From Poecilobothrus nobilitatus (taxonomy: Eukaryota; Arthropoda; Insecta; Diptera; Dolichopodidae), in assembly GCA_947095535.1 (NCBI GenBank), contig OX352774.1, forward strand, positions 39,262,496 through 39,326,495: DNA of 64,000 nt, in the 5' to 3' direction. The position numbers and the translations under genes are program-made. Position 1 is the first letter of the stretch, and the number at the start of each line of letters is the position of its first letter. The notes below the pieces were generated by a model. The model made no database searches and had not been told where the DNA came from. It saw only the letters and a program-made list of their open reading frames with translations. This document shows, one piece after another, positions 50,178 through 61,217 of the stretch.

Positions 50178-50639
50178 ATGAATACATTTTCTTTTATCGT
50201 ATTTATGATTTTAGCTGTAACATGTGTAATAATAAACGCTCATGAACATGATGATCATCATCATCCTGCATATAAATTTGAATATGGAGTAAAAGATACT
50301 CATACCGGCGATATTAAACAACAATGGGAACATCGTGATGGTGATAAAGTAAAAGGTAAATAAAATTTAATAATATCTATAAGAAAAGATATATTTATTT
50401 CAAAATTTTTAATAGGAGCATATGAGTTAAAAGAAGCTGATGGAACTAAAAGAGTTGTAGAATATACGGCTGATAAGCATAGTGGTTTTAATGCAATTGT
50501 CAAAAGAATTGGACATGCTGATCATCCAGCACCTAAGCACAATGAACATCATGGACATGATCACCAAGGACATGATCATCATGGACACGATCATGCTAGC
50601 AGTTATGCTAATTCTAATTTACATAAATTTAATTTCTAA
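50178..50639 (+). CDS. Cuticular protein, RR-2, two-exon copy closest to the family consensus
   Basis: Secreted CPR protein, 133 aa. The exons are 50178-50355 and 50416-50639. Only the first intron is present: at the place where all paralogues have intron 2 (CCA G|CT CCT) the coding sequence runs straight through as CCAGCACCT. The signal peptide ends [22 protein letters not shown] follows. The domain is the most canonical in the cluster: RDGD (not GDGH), [15 protein letters not shown] (not GGFHAHV). The tail has three GHDH-type repeats and ends SNLHKFNF rather than NFHLHH. It may be the least-derived member. Confidence 0.95.
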
Positions 50640-51932
50640 GAACTGTATCCTCACTCATTATTATAATTTTGTAAATATTTGTTGAGGATAAGTAAATAAA
50701 ATATAATATTAAGTATTTCTTTTAATAAAATGAATGAATAAATTTAAGTAATGTATATTCAAAAATATTATTTTGAAATGATTCTTTTATTTTTCATCAT
50801 TTATAATAAATTTTAAATAAAAATGTTGTTTTTTGAAACACTTATGATTTAAGGACGCACTTTAACATTAAAAAATGCTTCCAAATTTCTGAAAAAACAG
50901 AATAAGATTTTATTGCTAAAATAATGAAAACATTTAAACATTCGTTTCAATATTATTATTTAAAGTCCTAGAAAATTGATAACATTAACAATTATTAAAA
51001 TAAAATATTATTCTGTCGAATTGCTTTCTTATTAGTTGTCGCTCTGATCAGATATTAGCATAACCAAAGCAAATATATTTACATTTTACTCAAAATATAT
51101 TTTTTTTCTCCTTACCACTCCTATATAAGAAGCATAGGGCATCCACTAAGTTATATATTATTCATATTTGACTGAACTTCAGTTTCTGAAATTATTAGTT
51201 TCACTAAACTGTTGATTACTTGGTTGTAGCTTGTACGAAGACTATGAAACGCTAATAAACATTCTTGTTTGTGCGACATCTATTATCTTATTTAAAAAAA
51301 AAAAATGTTTATTTTATTATATTATACTTCAGTTTCATATTAATTATATATAGGTATGGTACAATTCGTTAAATTTCACTTAGAATCTGGACATTTGATT
51401 TATAGTGGACATTTAGCAAAAAGGACACTTTGACATTTGGCATCTTTTATTTATATACCCATTCAGTGTTGAGCATTTAAGCAATTTAAAAATAATATTT
51501 ATAACAATCATTTTGAAGATTAATTTTCAACTTTAATCCTCATATAACCAAACAGTACAATGTTATGAAGGTTTAAAATGATTTAAAAGCAAAAAATTAT
51601 GTTTTAAACTTAATTTTCTTTGGAAACACCCTGTATTTATGTTTTCATAGTTTAATTAGAAATAACGTTTCATCTCATTTTTATCTCTTCTTAGCTATGA
51701 CGGCTTGTTAAAAGTTTTAGATTTATTAATGAAAAACTATTATTTGAAAACGAGATCTTTTGCGTATTCAGCCAATACGAGTACAGGTAACCCTCGATTA
51801 ACGCTGCACTTTAATAACTCGGTTTTGTTTTTAAAAGTTTCGATTTTACCAGGAAATTTTGTTTTTTTTTTATTTTGCTTAAAATCTTAGAAAAGGTAAT
51901 CTATAATACATTACATATACAATATTATGATT
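50640..51932. other. Intergenic, no gene
   Basis: 3' flank of the 50178 gene followed by AT-rich DNA. The 61-codon frame at 51705-51890 has no recognisable features. Confidence 0.6.
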
Positions 51933-53836
51933 AAACGAGGAAGAGTGCAGTTGAGTAGACTGTGTCAACTCTGGGATACCCGTATGAACGTAATATATCC
52001 TGTTTCTATAAAACTTGATCATCTTTTAAAAACATTCACAGTTTTAGTACCGAACTACAGAGATATATTTATGTAAATTGTGGAGTTGTATGATAGCTAC
52101 CCGAATCTATTGCGCCTAGCTTCATTAAGTTCCAAGAAATGCAAAAAGCCTGAACCGGCTGCTTTAGACCATTCAAATTTTACAAAAGTTTTTGGCATGC
52201 AACTCGACACTTTTTCACTAAATTTCAGATAGCTAGCTTCAATAGACACTGAGTTATTTTCATTTAAAAAGAGAAGTTGTATGGCAGCTACCCGAACCCG
52301 TCGCACCACCACAACCAAATTTTGCAGAAGTTGTTGCCATAAAACTTGATCATCATTCGCAAAATTGCAGATACCTAGATTGAACAGACACTGGGTTATT
52401 TCAATTTAAAGAAAGACGTTGTATGGCAGCTACTCGAACCCGGCGGCCGAAAATACTGGAGTTAAAAAGCAAAACTAACAATTTTACAACAGTAACGTAA
52501 AAAAATATTCAGCCTCCTAGCTCCTCTATTTTTTGAGTTATAGTGCGGACGGACACTGAGTTCTTTCATTTAAAAAGAGATTTTGTATGGCAGCTACCCG
52601 AACCCGTCACACCACCACAACCAAATTTTGCAGAAGTTGTTGCCATAAAACTTGATCATCATTCGCAAAATTTCAGATACCTAGATTGAACAGACACTGG
52701 GTTATTTCTATTTAAAGAAAGACGTTGTATGGCAGCTACCCGAACCCGGGGACAGAAAATGCTGGAGTTAAATAGCAAAACTAACAATTTTACAAAAGTG
52801 ACGTAAAAAAATTTTCAGCCTCCTAGCTCCTCTATTTTTTGAGTTATCGTGCGGACGGACACTGAGTTCTTTTCATTTAAAAAGAGATTTTGTATGGCAG
52901 CTACCCGAACCCGTCGCACCAGCACAACCAAATTTTGTAGAAGTTGTTGCCATAAAACTTGATCATCATTTGCAAGATTTCAGACGCCTAGCTTTATTAA
53001 CTTCCAAGAGGTGCAAGAAGCCTGAACCGGCTGTTCTAGGCCAAACAAATTTTACAAAAGTTGTTGGCATATAACTCGACACTTCTTTACTAAATTTCAG
53101 ATTCCTAGCTTCAATAAACACTGAGTTATTCTCATTTAACCGGATGAGTTGTATGGCAGCTACCCGAACCCGCCGCACCACCACAACCAAATTTTGCAAA
53201 AGTTGTTGCCATAAAACTTGATCATCATTTGCAAAATTTCAGACGCCTAGCTTCATTAGGTTCCAAGAGGTGCAAGAAGTCTGAACCGGCTGCTCTAGAC
53301 CAACAAAATTTTACAAAAGTTGTTGGCATGTAACTCGACACCTCTTTACTAAATTTCAGATTCCTAGCTTCAATAAACACTGAGTTATTCTCATTTAAAC
53401 GGAGAAGTTGTATGGCAGCTACCCGAACCCGCTGCACCACCACAACCAAATTTTACAGAAGTTGTTGCCATAAAACTTGATCATCATTTGCAAAATTTCA
53501 GAAACCTAGCTTGAATAGATACTGAGTTATTTCTATATAAAGATAGAAGTTGTATGGCAGCTACTCGAACCCGCCGACCGAAAATGTTGGATTTAAATAG
53601 CAAAACTAACAATTTTGCAAAAGTGACGTAAAAAAAATTTCAGCCCCCTAGCTCTTTTATTTTTTGAGTTATCGTGCGGACGGACGGACGGACGGACGTA
53701 CATGGCTTAATCGACTCAGAATTCGATTCTGAGCCGATCCATACCTTTGACACTATATCTAGCTCGACTCCTTTAAGGTGTCACAAACGTAATGGCAAAT
53801 TTATTATACCCTTGAACATAGTTCATACGGGTATAA
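51933..53836 (+). mobile_element. DINE-1/HINE-like element, family D copy 1 with internal ~300-bp repeats
   Basis: Starts AAACGAGGAAGAGTGCAGTTGA, has a GGATACCCGTATGAAC subterminal repeat matched by GTTCATACGGGTATA at the right end, and a terminal hairpin with an inner TGAACATAGTTCA palindrome (53806-53835). GGAC repeats are at ~53677-53697. The repeat core gttgccataaaacttgatc occurs five times (about 52333, 52640, 52946, 53204, 53463). The small frames starting MVVVVRRVRVAAIQL are shadows of the repeat. Confidence 0.8.
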
Positions 53837-54367
53837 AAAGATTAATATTTTTATTAAAAAAATTAAAATATTTCAATCTTTCTTTCTTTCATTTCTATAT
53901 AAAAAAAAAAAAAACAAAAGTAAAAATTTTTAAATTGATTTTATATAAGTTTTTAAAATTTATTATTAAACTTTTAATACCTTAAATCCAATTTTTTATA
54001 CTATTTAATTGTGAATTGTGAATATACATTGCAATAACATACATTGATACATATCTGCAATAAATAATTAAAAAATTTAAATGAAGGTTTGCAGAACTTA
54101 CAGGTTTAAAATTCGTATTAAAAAAAAAAAATTAAATTGAATAAAAATTTTCGAAATTTTAATCTTTTGGCGCTTTATTTTCTAAAATTCTCTCACATAA
54201 AATTCAACATCAATTCAAATCTTAAAATCAGAAATCAGGATCAGTTATAAATTACATATCAAAATAAATTGACCTAACAAAAAAAAAAAATTACTTTTGA
54301 TTTTATTAAAAGAAAAAAAATAAAATATTAATTTTAAATTAAAAAAATAATTTTTTTTTTAAAGAAA
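53837..54367. other. AT-rich upstream region, no clear promoter
   Basis: Between the family D element and the gene at 54368. No TATA box at the cluster's usual 80-115 nt spacing is recognisable. AATCAGGATCAGTT-like text near 54233-54247 resembles the initiator region of the paralogues. Confidence 0.45.
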
Positions 54368-55026
54368 ATGATTTCAATAAAATTAAATGTTTTAATGTTA
54401 ATTATAATTTTAGTTATAATAGTGAATATTAATGGACATAAAAAATATTATCCCAAACCAATTTATAATTATGATTTTGAAGTAAAGCGTCCGTATATTT
54501 TTGATAGAGTTAATAAACCTTGGAAAAATTATCAAACCAATCATAACTGTAATTACTAATTATATACATATAATTAATAATTTCTTTTTTTTTTGTCTTT
54601 TTTTTCTTTTCTTTTATAATGAATTATGAAATATTTAACTAAGTTGACACTTTGAAATATTTAACTAAATTGCCACATTTTTTTTTTATTTTTTAGTTGG
54701 TTATATTAAACCAATTTCAAAATATAGTTATGATGATAAACAAAAATATTTCAATAAAGCGAATAAAAGAATAGCTGGTCATAGAGAACAAGAAGGTATG
54801 TATTTATACATACATACACGTACATATAAAAATTTATAAAGAATATAAATCAAAATGTCAATAAAAAAACTATTCTTTATATTATTGAAATTAATTCATT
54901 TTATTTTTATGTATTTATTTTTTAGTTTTAAAACATAATAGATTTAATCACAATAATGAAGGATTTAATCACAATAATAAAGAGAAATATTTTAATACAA
55001 AATATGCGAAAGTATTTTTGACATAA
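54368..55026 (+). CDS. Radically diverged member of the cuticular gene family (secreted, Asn/Lys/Tyr-rich)
   Basis: Inferred exons 54368-54548, 54697-54795 and 54926-55026 give an uninterrupted 126-aa frame with GT-AG, phase 1 introns. Exon 1 is 181 nt, as in paralogues, and aligns without gaps over its first 50 residues: M10, V19, N20, G23, H24, Y33, D36, V39, K40 and D46 are identical to the gene at 3107, with YNYDFEVK for YKFDYGVK. Exon 2 is 99 nt (paralogues 114) and retains Y63 and KRIAGH (cf. KRIGH). The RR consensus (TGD, DG, ADGT, GF) is otherwise lost. The C-terminus has two FNHNN repeats instead of the His/Gly tail. Function is unknown; it is probably secreted. A pseudogene is possible, but three open exons with correct splice sites argue against it. 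Confidence 0.7.
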
Positions 55027-58000
55027 TAAAAATTTAAATAACACAATTATTACATATGTGTATACGTATATATAATAATATATAGTATTGGAGTTGGACT
55101 TGGACTTTGACTTTGACTAAATACATATATGTATGTAATATAAAACTAGAACGAAGATTTTACAATTAATTTAAAATAATTTTAAAAATAAAATTAATAA
55201 AATCTAATAATAAATTTTTATATAATACATATGTACTTACTTATGTATAATATTTTATTTTTTAATATTTATAAGTTGCATTTCTGAAGTTTTACTGTAT
55301 TTTATTGTATTCAATTACTGTATTTTTTTTTTTTATGTATAATTTTCGAAATAAATTGCATTATGAATCAATTGCATTATGATCAATTTTAATTGTTATG
55401 TATATGTATGTTTTTTTTGTTAACATATTTGTAATTATTCTAATCCCTTTTCGTTTTATTATTATAAAATTATATAAATTGTATTCACAATATTAAATTC
55501 AAAATTTGCATTCGACTCTATAGTCTACAGTTCGAATTTCGACCATGTTATTATCGAAGCAAAAAAATACATCAAATTTATTAATACTTATTAATTATTG
55601 AACAAAATATAACTTTTTATAAATATATATTTATGTATATATATGATTAATTACAACTAAATTTTATTTAAATTATTTTAATTGATTCTACAACCAAACT
55701 TCAAAAGTCTTGAACTTCAAAAAATTTTTAAAAATAAAAGAAATACAATATTTATGTCCTTGTAAATTACTTTTCTTCGTAATAGATGTGATACCTGTTC
55801 TCTATAATCAGTGGCGGAATTTCAAAATTTGGGCCCCTCCGCACAAATAAAATATTCCCACAATAATTTTTTTTTAACAAAAACAAATTAGATATTTATT
55901 TCATATATCATATTGCAATCAAAATAAAGATAATACAAGAACGAAACTAAAACTTAATGGACCTCAAATATTAAAATCTTTCCTGCTTGACCAATCCAAG
56001 TTTAATCTGTTTCGGTCGATTGTTAGTTTCGCGCTATTCAATGTTAGTTTTATATATTTGTGGGCAACTAATAACTGTTCCAGTGTATGTATTTAAAAGA
56101 TGATTGTAAATAATTTTTTTAATAATAATTTTGGGCTCGTTCTTCAAAATAGCGTTTTTACAAAATCTCGTTTTATTACAAAATCTCGTTATATAATATT
56201 TTTATTAATAAAGCCAAAATATTTTAGTGTAAGTCTTCTGGAAAAGGTGATATAACCTGTTTCTGTTTAAGTGAAACATTTCAATATTAATATAATCTTT
56301 TCTTATGTCGAAAATTTTTATTATGTCGATCTCATATTGCTTTTTTTCCAATTTATGACGTTCGAAATTATAACGCGGAGCCATTTTAATGTTCAAATCA
56401 AATCAAAATCAAAAAAAAAAAAATAGGGTTTTTTACAAAAAAAAAGGATTTTTTACAATTTTCAAAAAAAAAAACAGGATTTTCGAAAGTAGGATTTTGT
56501 AAAAGCAGGATTCTATTTAAAAGAATTTTAAAAGAAGAGGATTTAGTACGGATCCCACTTATATAATTTAAAAATTAAGTTAAAATATCCGAGAGGTAAT
56601 CAATTACCAAATCTTATCAAGACATTTAGCAAAAACAAATTACTGTTTTATTCCTTCTTTTTTGTTTTATGGGCAATTAAATATATCTACTTATTTATTT
56701 ATAAATAAATATACATATTTATGTATTATATAGTTTCAATAATGTTATAAATTCTATATAATTTTAAGGATATGTTAAAATTTTTTAAAGCTACTCTAGT
56801 TTTGATTCAGCTACCTTAAAAGTTTTTATTCTATCAACATTCTTATATTTACATAACATTTTCATTTAATAACTGCATCATTTCTGGTATTTTCGTAATA
56901 ATGTTATGAAGTTTTAATGATTTTTTTTTTAATATAAATATAATTGAAGTAATATTATTTTATTATTGTTACAATTTGATAATCAATGATAATCTGCTCA
57001 TTCAAATAGGTACCTACTTAGTCTAAAATTTGTAAATATTTCTCAACAAAAATATTTTTCCTCTACGGGCATGGGATTAAGATTTTTCAGTCTAAAATAA
57101 ATTAATATTCAAATTGAAAAGGACGTCTTCTTTTCTGTTTTTATAGATTTTATGATGCAAAAAAAAATAAATTTCATAAGTAGATATAGGATCCACCAAA
57201 ACCGAAAGGACTAAAAAACCTAGAAAATGAACTATCGCACAAAAAAAAAAAAAAACAAGTATAAAAAATTTTTAAGTAATTTTTCTTTTAATTTTGGGTA
57301 TTTTTGATTTCAAATTTTTGGATGATTTTTCGAAATAAAATAAATATTGAAAATTTAAAATCACCCAAAAAAATGTTTTGGGTGGTTAATCAAAATTGAA
57401 AAAAAAAAAAACTGAGAAAAATTTTTAGCACTGAGATATGTTTCTCAAAATGTTTCCTTATTATCCTGTGCGAAGAATTTTACGAAAACTAAACCTAGCG
57501 TAGACATATTTCCACAATTTTTATAAAATTATAAAGAGTAAATATTTGATTATATACGTATGTATATGTGTGTTTTTTTTAGAATACTAAGAAATTTATT
57601 CGATTTTACCCAGAATCCATATCATAAATTGAGTTTTTTTTAATTTTTGACAAACTGGATATGGCTATTCATTTTCACTTTTAATTTTTAAAATTTTATT
57701 TAATTTTGAGCGCTTCCGTTTTTTTTTTTTTGTAAAATAAAATTTAATTCAAATATTTTGGAATGATTGATTAAATTTTAATTTTTGGACATTTTCGTTA
57801 TGAGGTGATTATTAATATATATGGAATCCTATTTATGTATTTTTGATTGTGTGACATTTAGGTTGAATATTATCATCCATATTCTGAGAGACGTAGCACA
57901 CCATGAATATCACTAAAGTTTTCCTGAGAAACCGTAGACGCAAAAACATCATCATGTGTGACAATTCTGAGAGACTTTGAATACGACGTGATAGCGATTT

Positions 58001-58065
58001 TTCTTGACTTCAAAATGAAATTGACTTCAAAGCGAAGAGGATAACTTTAAAAGTTTTGCTGTTTT
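55027..58065. other. Intergenic, AT-rich, no gene
   Basis: At ~55809 CAGTGGCGGAATTTC resembles a DNA-transposon end, but no partner end was found. 56130-56560 has repeated ACAAAATC / AGGATTTTGT text in opposite orientations, suggesting a decayed inverted-repeat element. The frame at 56205-56396 (-) is inside it and unsupported. Confidence 0.5.
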
Positions 58066-60851
58066 TATACCCGTATGAACTATGTTCAAGGGTATAATAA
58101 ATTTGCCATTACGTTTGTGACACCTTAAAGGAGTCGAGCTAGATATAGTGTCAAAGGTATGGATCGGCTCAGAATCGAATTCTGAGTCGATTAAGCCATG
58201 TACGTCTGTCCGTCCGTCCGCACGATAACTCAAAAAATAAAGGAGCTAGGGGGCTGAAATTTTTTTTACGTCACTTTTGCAAAATTGTTAGTTTTGCTAT
58301 TTAAATCCAACATTTTCGGTCGGCGGGTTCGAGTAGCTGCCATACAACTTCTATCTTTATATAGAAATAACTCAGTATCTATTCAAGCTAGGTTTCTGAA
58401 ATTTTGCAAATGATGATCAAGTTTTATGGCAACAACTTCTGTAAAATTTGGTTGTGCTGGTGCAGCGGGTTCGGGTAGCTGCCATACAACTTCTCCGTTT
58501 AAATGAGAATAACTCAGTGTTTATTGAAGCTACGAATCTGAAATTTAGTAAAGAGGTGTCGAGTTACATGCCAACAACTTTTGTAAAATTTGGTTGGTCT
58601 AGAGCAGCCGGTTCAGACTTCTTGCACCTCTTGGAACCTAATGAAGCTAGGCGTCTGAAATTTTGCAAATGATGATCAAGTTTTATGGCAACAACTTTTG
58701 TAAAATTTGGTTGTGGTGGTGCGGCGGGTTCGGGTAGCTGCCATACAACTTATCCGGTTAAATGAGAATAACTCAGTGTTTATTGAAGCTAGGAATCTGA
58801 AATTTAGTAAAGAAGTGTCGAGTTACATGCCAACAACTTTTGTAAAATTTGTTTGGCCTAGAACAGCCGGTTCAGACTTCTTGCACCTCTTGGAAGTTAA
58901 TAAAGCTAGGCGTCTGAAATCTTGCAAATGATGATCAAGTTTTATGGCAACAACTTCTACAAAATTTGGTTGTGCTGGTGGGACGGGTTCGGGTAGCTGC
59001 CATACAAAATCTCTTTTTAAATGAAAAGAACTCAGTGTCCGTCCGCACGATAACTCAAAAAATAGAGGAGCTAGGAGGCTGAAAATTTTTTTACGTCACT
59101 TTTGTAAAATTGTTAGTTTTTCTATTTAACTCCAGCATTTTCTGTCCCCGGGTTCGGGTAGCTGCCATACAACGTCTTTCTTTAAATAGAAATAACCCAG
59201 TGTCTGTTCAATCTAGGTATCTGAAATTTTGCGAATGATGATCAAGTTTTATGGCAACAACTTCTGCAAAATTTGGTTCTGGTGGTGTGACGGGTTCGGG
59301 TAGCTGCCATACAAAATCTCTTTTTAAATGAAAGAACTCATTGTCCGTCCGCACTATAACTCAAAAAATAGAGGAGCTAGGAGGCTGAAAATTTTTTTAC
59401 GTTACTTTCGTAAAATTGTTAGTTTTGCTATTTAACTCCAGCATTTTCGACCGCCGGGTTCGAGTAGCTGCCATACAACGTCTTTCTTTAAATGGAAATA
59501 ACCCAGTGTCTGTTCAATCTAGGTATCTGCAATTTTGCGAATGATGATCAAGTTTTATGGCAACAACTTCTGCAAAATTTGGTTGTGGTGGTGTGACGGG
59601 TTCGGGTAGCTGCCATACAAAATCTTTTTTTAAATTAAAAGAACTCAGTGTCCGTCCGCACGATAACTCAAAAAATAGAGGAGATAGGAGGCTGAAAATT
59701 TTTTTACGTCACTTTTGTAAAATTGTTAGTTTTGCTATTTAACTCCAGCATTTTCTGTCCCCGGGTTCGGGTAGCTGCCATACAACGTCTTTCTTTAAAT
59801 AGAAATAACCCAGTGTCTGTTCAATCTAGGTATCTGAAATTTTGCGAATGATGATCAAGTTTTATGGCAACAATTTCTGCAAAATTTGGTTCTGGTGGTG
59901 TGACGGGTTCGGGTAGCTGCCATACAAAATCTCTTTTTAAATGAAAGAACTCAGTGTCCGTCCGCACTATAACTCAAAAAATAGAGGAGCTAGGAGACTG
60001 AAATTTTTTTTACGTTACTTTTGTAAAATTGTTAGTTTTGCTATTTAACTCCAGCATTTTCGGCCGCCGGGTTCGAGTAGCTGCCATACAACGTCTTTCT
60101 TTAAATGGAAATAACCCAGTGTCTGTTCAATCTAGGTATCTGCAATTTTGCGAATGATGATCAAGTTTTATGGCAACAACTTCTGCAAAATTTGGTTGTG
60201 GTGGTGCGACGGGTTCGGGTAGCTGCCATACAACTTCTCTTTTTAAATGAAAATAACTCAGTGTCCGTCCGCACGATAACTCAAAAAATAAAGGAGTTAG
60301 GAGGCTGAAATTTTGTTTACGTCACTTTTACAAAATTGTTAGTTTTGCTATTTAACTCCAGCATTTTCGGCCGCCGGGTTCGAGTAGCTGCCATACAACT
60401 TCTTTCTTTAAATGGAAATAACCCAGTGTCTATTCAATCTAGGTATCTGAAATTTTGCAAATGATGATCGAGTTTTATGGCAACAACTTCTGTAAAATTT
60501 TGTTGTGATGATATGACAGGTTCGGATAGTTGCCATACAACTTCTCTTTTTAAATGAAAATAACTCAGTGTCTATTGAAGCTAGCTATCTGAAATTTAGT
60601 GAAAAAGTGTCGAGTTGCATGCCAAAAACTTTTGTAAAATTTGAATGGTCTAAAGCAGCCGGTTCCGGCGCAATAGATTCGGGTAGCTATCATACAACTC
60701 CACAATTTACATAAATATATCTCTGTAGTTCGGTACTAAAACTCTGAATGTTTTTAAAAGATGATCAAGTTTTATAGAAACAGGATATATTACGTTCATA
60801 CGGGTATCCCAGAGTTGACACAGTCTACTCTACTGCACTCTTCCTCGTTTT
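58066..60851 (-). mobile_element. DINE-1/HINE-like element, family D copy 2, expanded repeats
   Basis: Reverse orientation of the 51933 copy. The hairpin end is at 58066-58097, with GTCCGTCCGTCCG near 58207-58220. About eight copies of the ttttatggcaacaact core follow (first ~58422, last ~60474), and it ends CTTCCTCGTTT. It is longer than copy 1 because of additional ~305-bp internal repeats. The frames inside are not genes. Confidence 0.8.
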
Positions 60852-60961
60852 TTTTTAAAGTTTTATTAAATAATTACTATAATAATAACTATTTAGTATA
60901 TAATATATTTTTTTTTTACGAAGGACGGTGGAAAACATCGATAGTCACTCAAAACAACTGC

Positions 60962-61217
60962 AGGTGCTTTACCGCGTAGACTGCTACTTTCGCTAAACGA
61001 AAATCGCATTCGAAAATTTGGAACTTTGAAAATCGAAAATCGTAGGGTTGCGAATGGTAAATTAAAATTTTGATACTGGTGTCTAACTGTGTAAGCATTA
61101 TATAGTATAAAAAATTTAATATTGCACTCGCAACGGTGCGATTTTCAATTTTCAAAGTTCCAAATTTTCGAATGCGATTTTCGTTTAACGAAAGTAGCAG
61201 TACGCGGTAAGGCACCA
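60962..61217. mobile_element. MITE with ~85-bp terminal inverted repeats
   Basis: The left arm from GGTGCTTTACCGCG and the reverse complement of the right arm (GGTGCCTTACCGCG) match through ACGAAAATCGCATTCG and AATTTGGAACTTTGAAAAT with few differences. The centre is ~75 nt. The frame at 60949-61230 (-) is produced by the arms. Confidence 0.8.

Noticed and set aside
55809..55840. CAGTGGCGGAATTTC as the end of a DNA transposon
   Set aside because: No inverted partner or transposase was found nearby.
52097..60308. Many 70-aa frames starting MVVVVRRVRVAAIQL or similar on both strands
   Set aside because: They are translations of the internal repeat of family D elements; the frames are repeat-phase artefacts with no start context, partner or conserved end.
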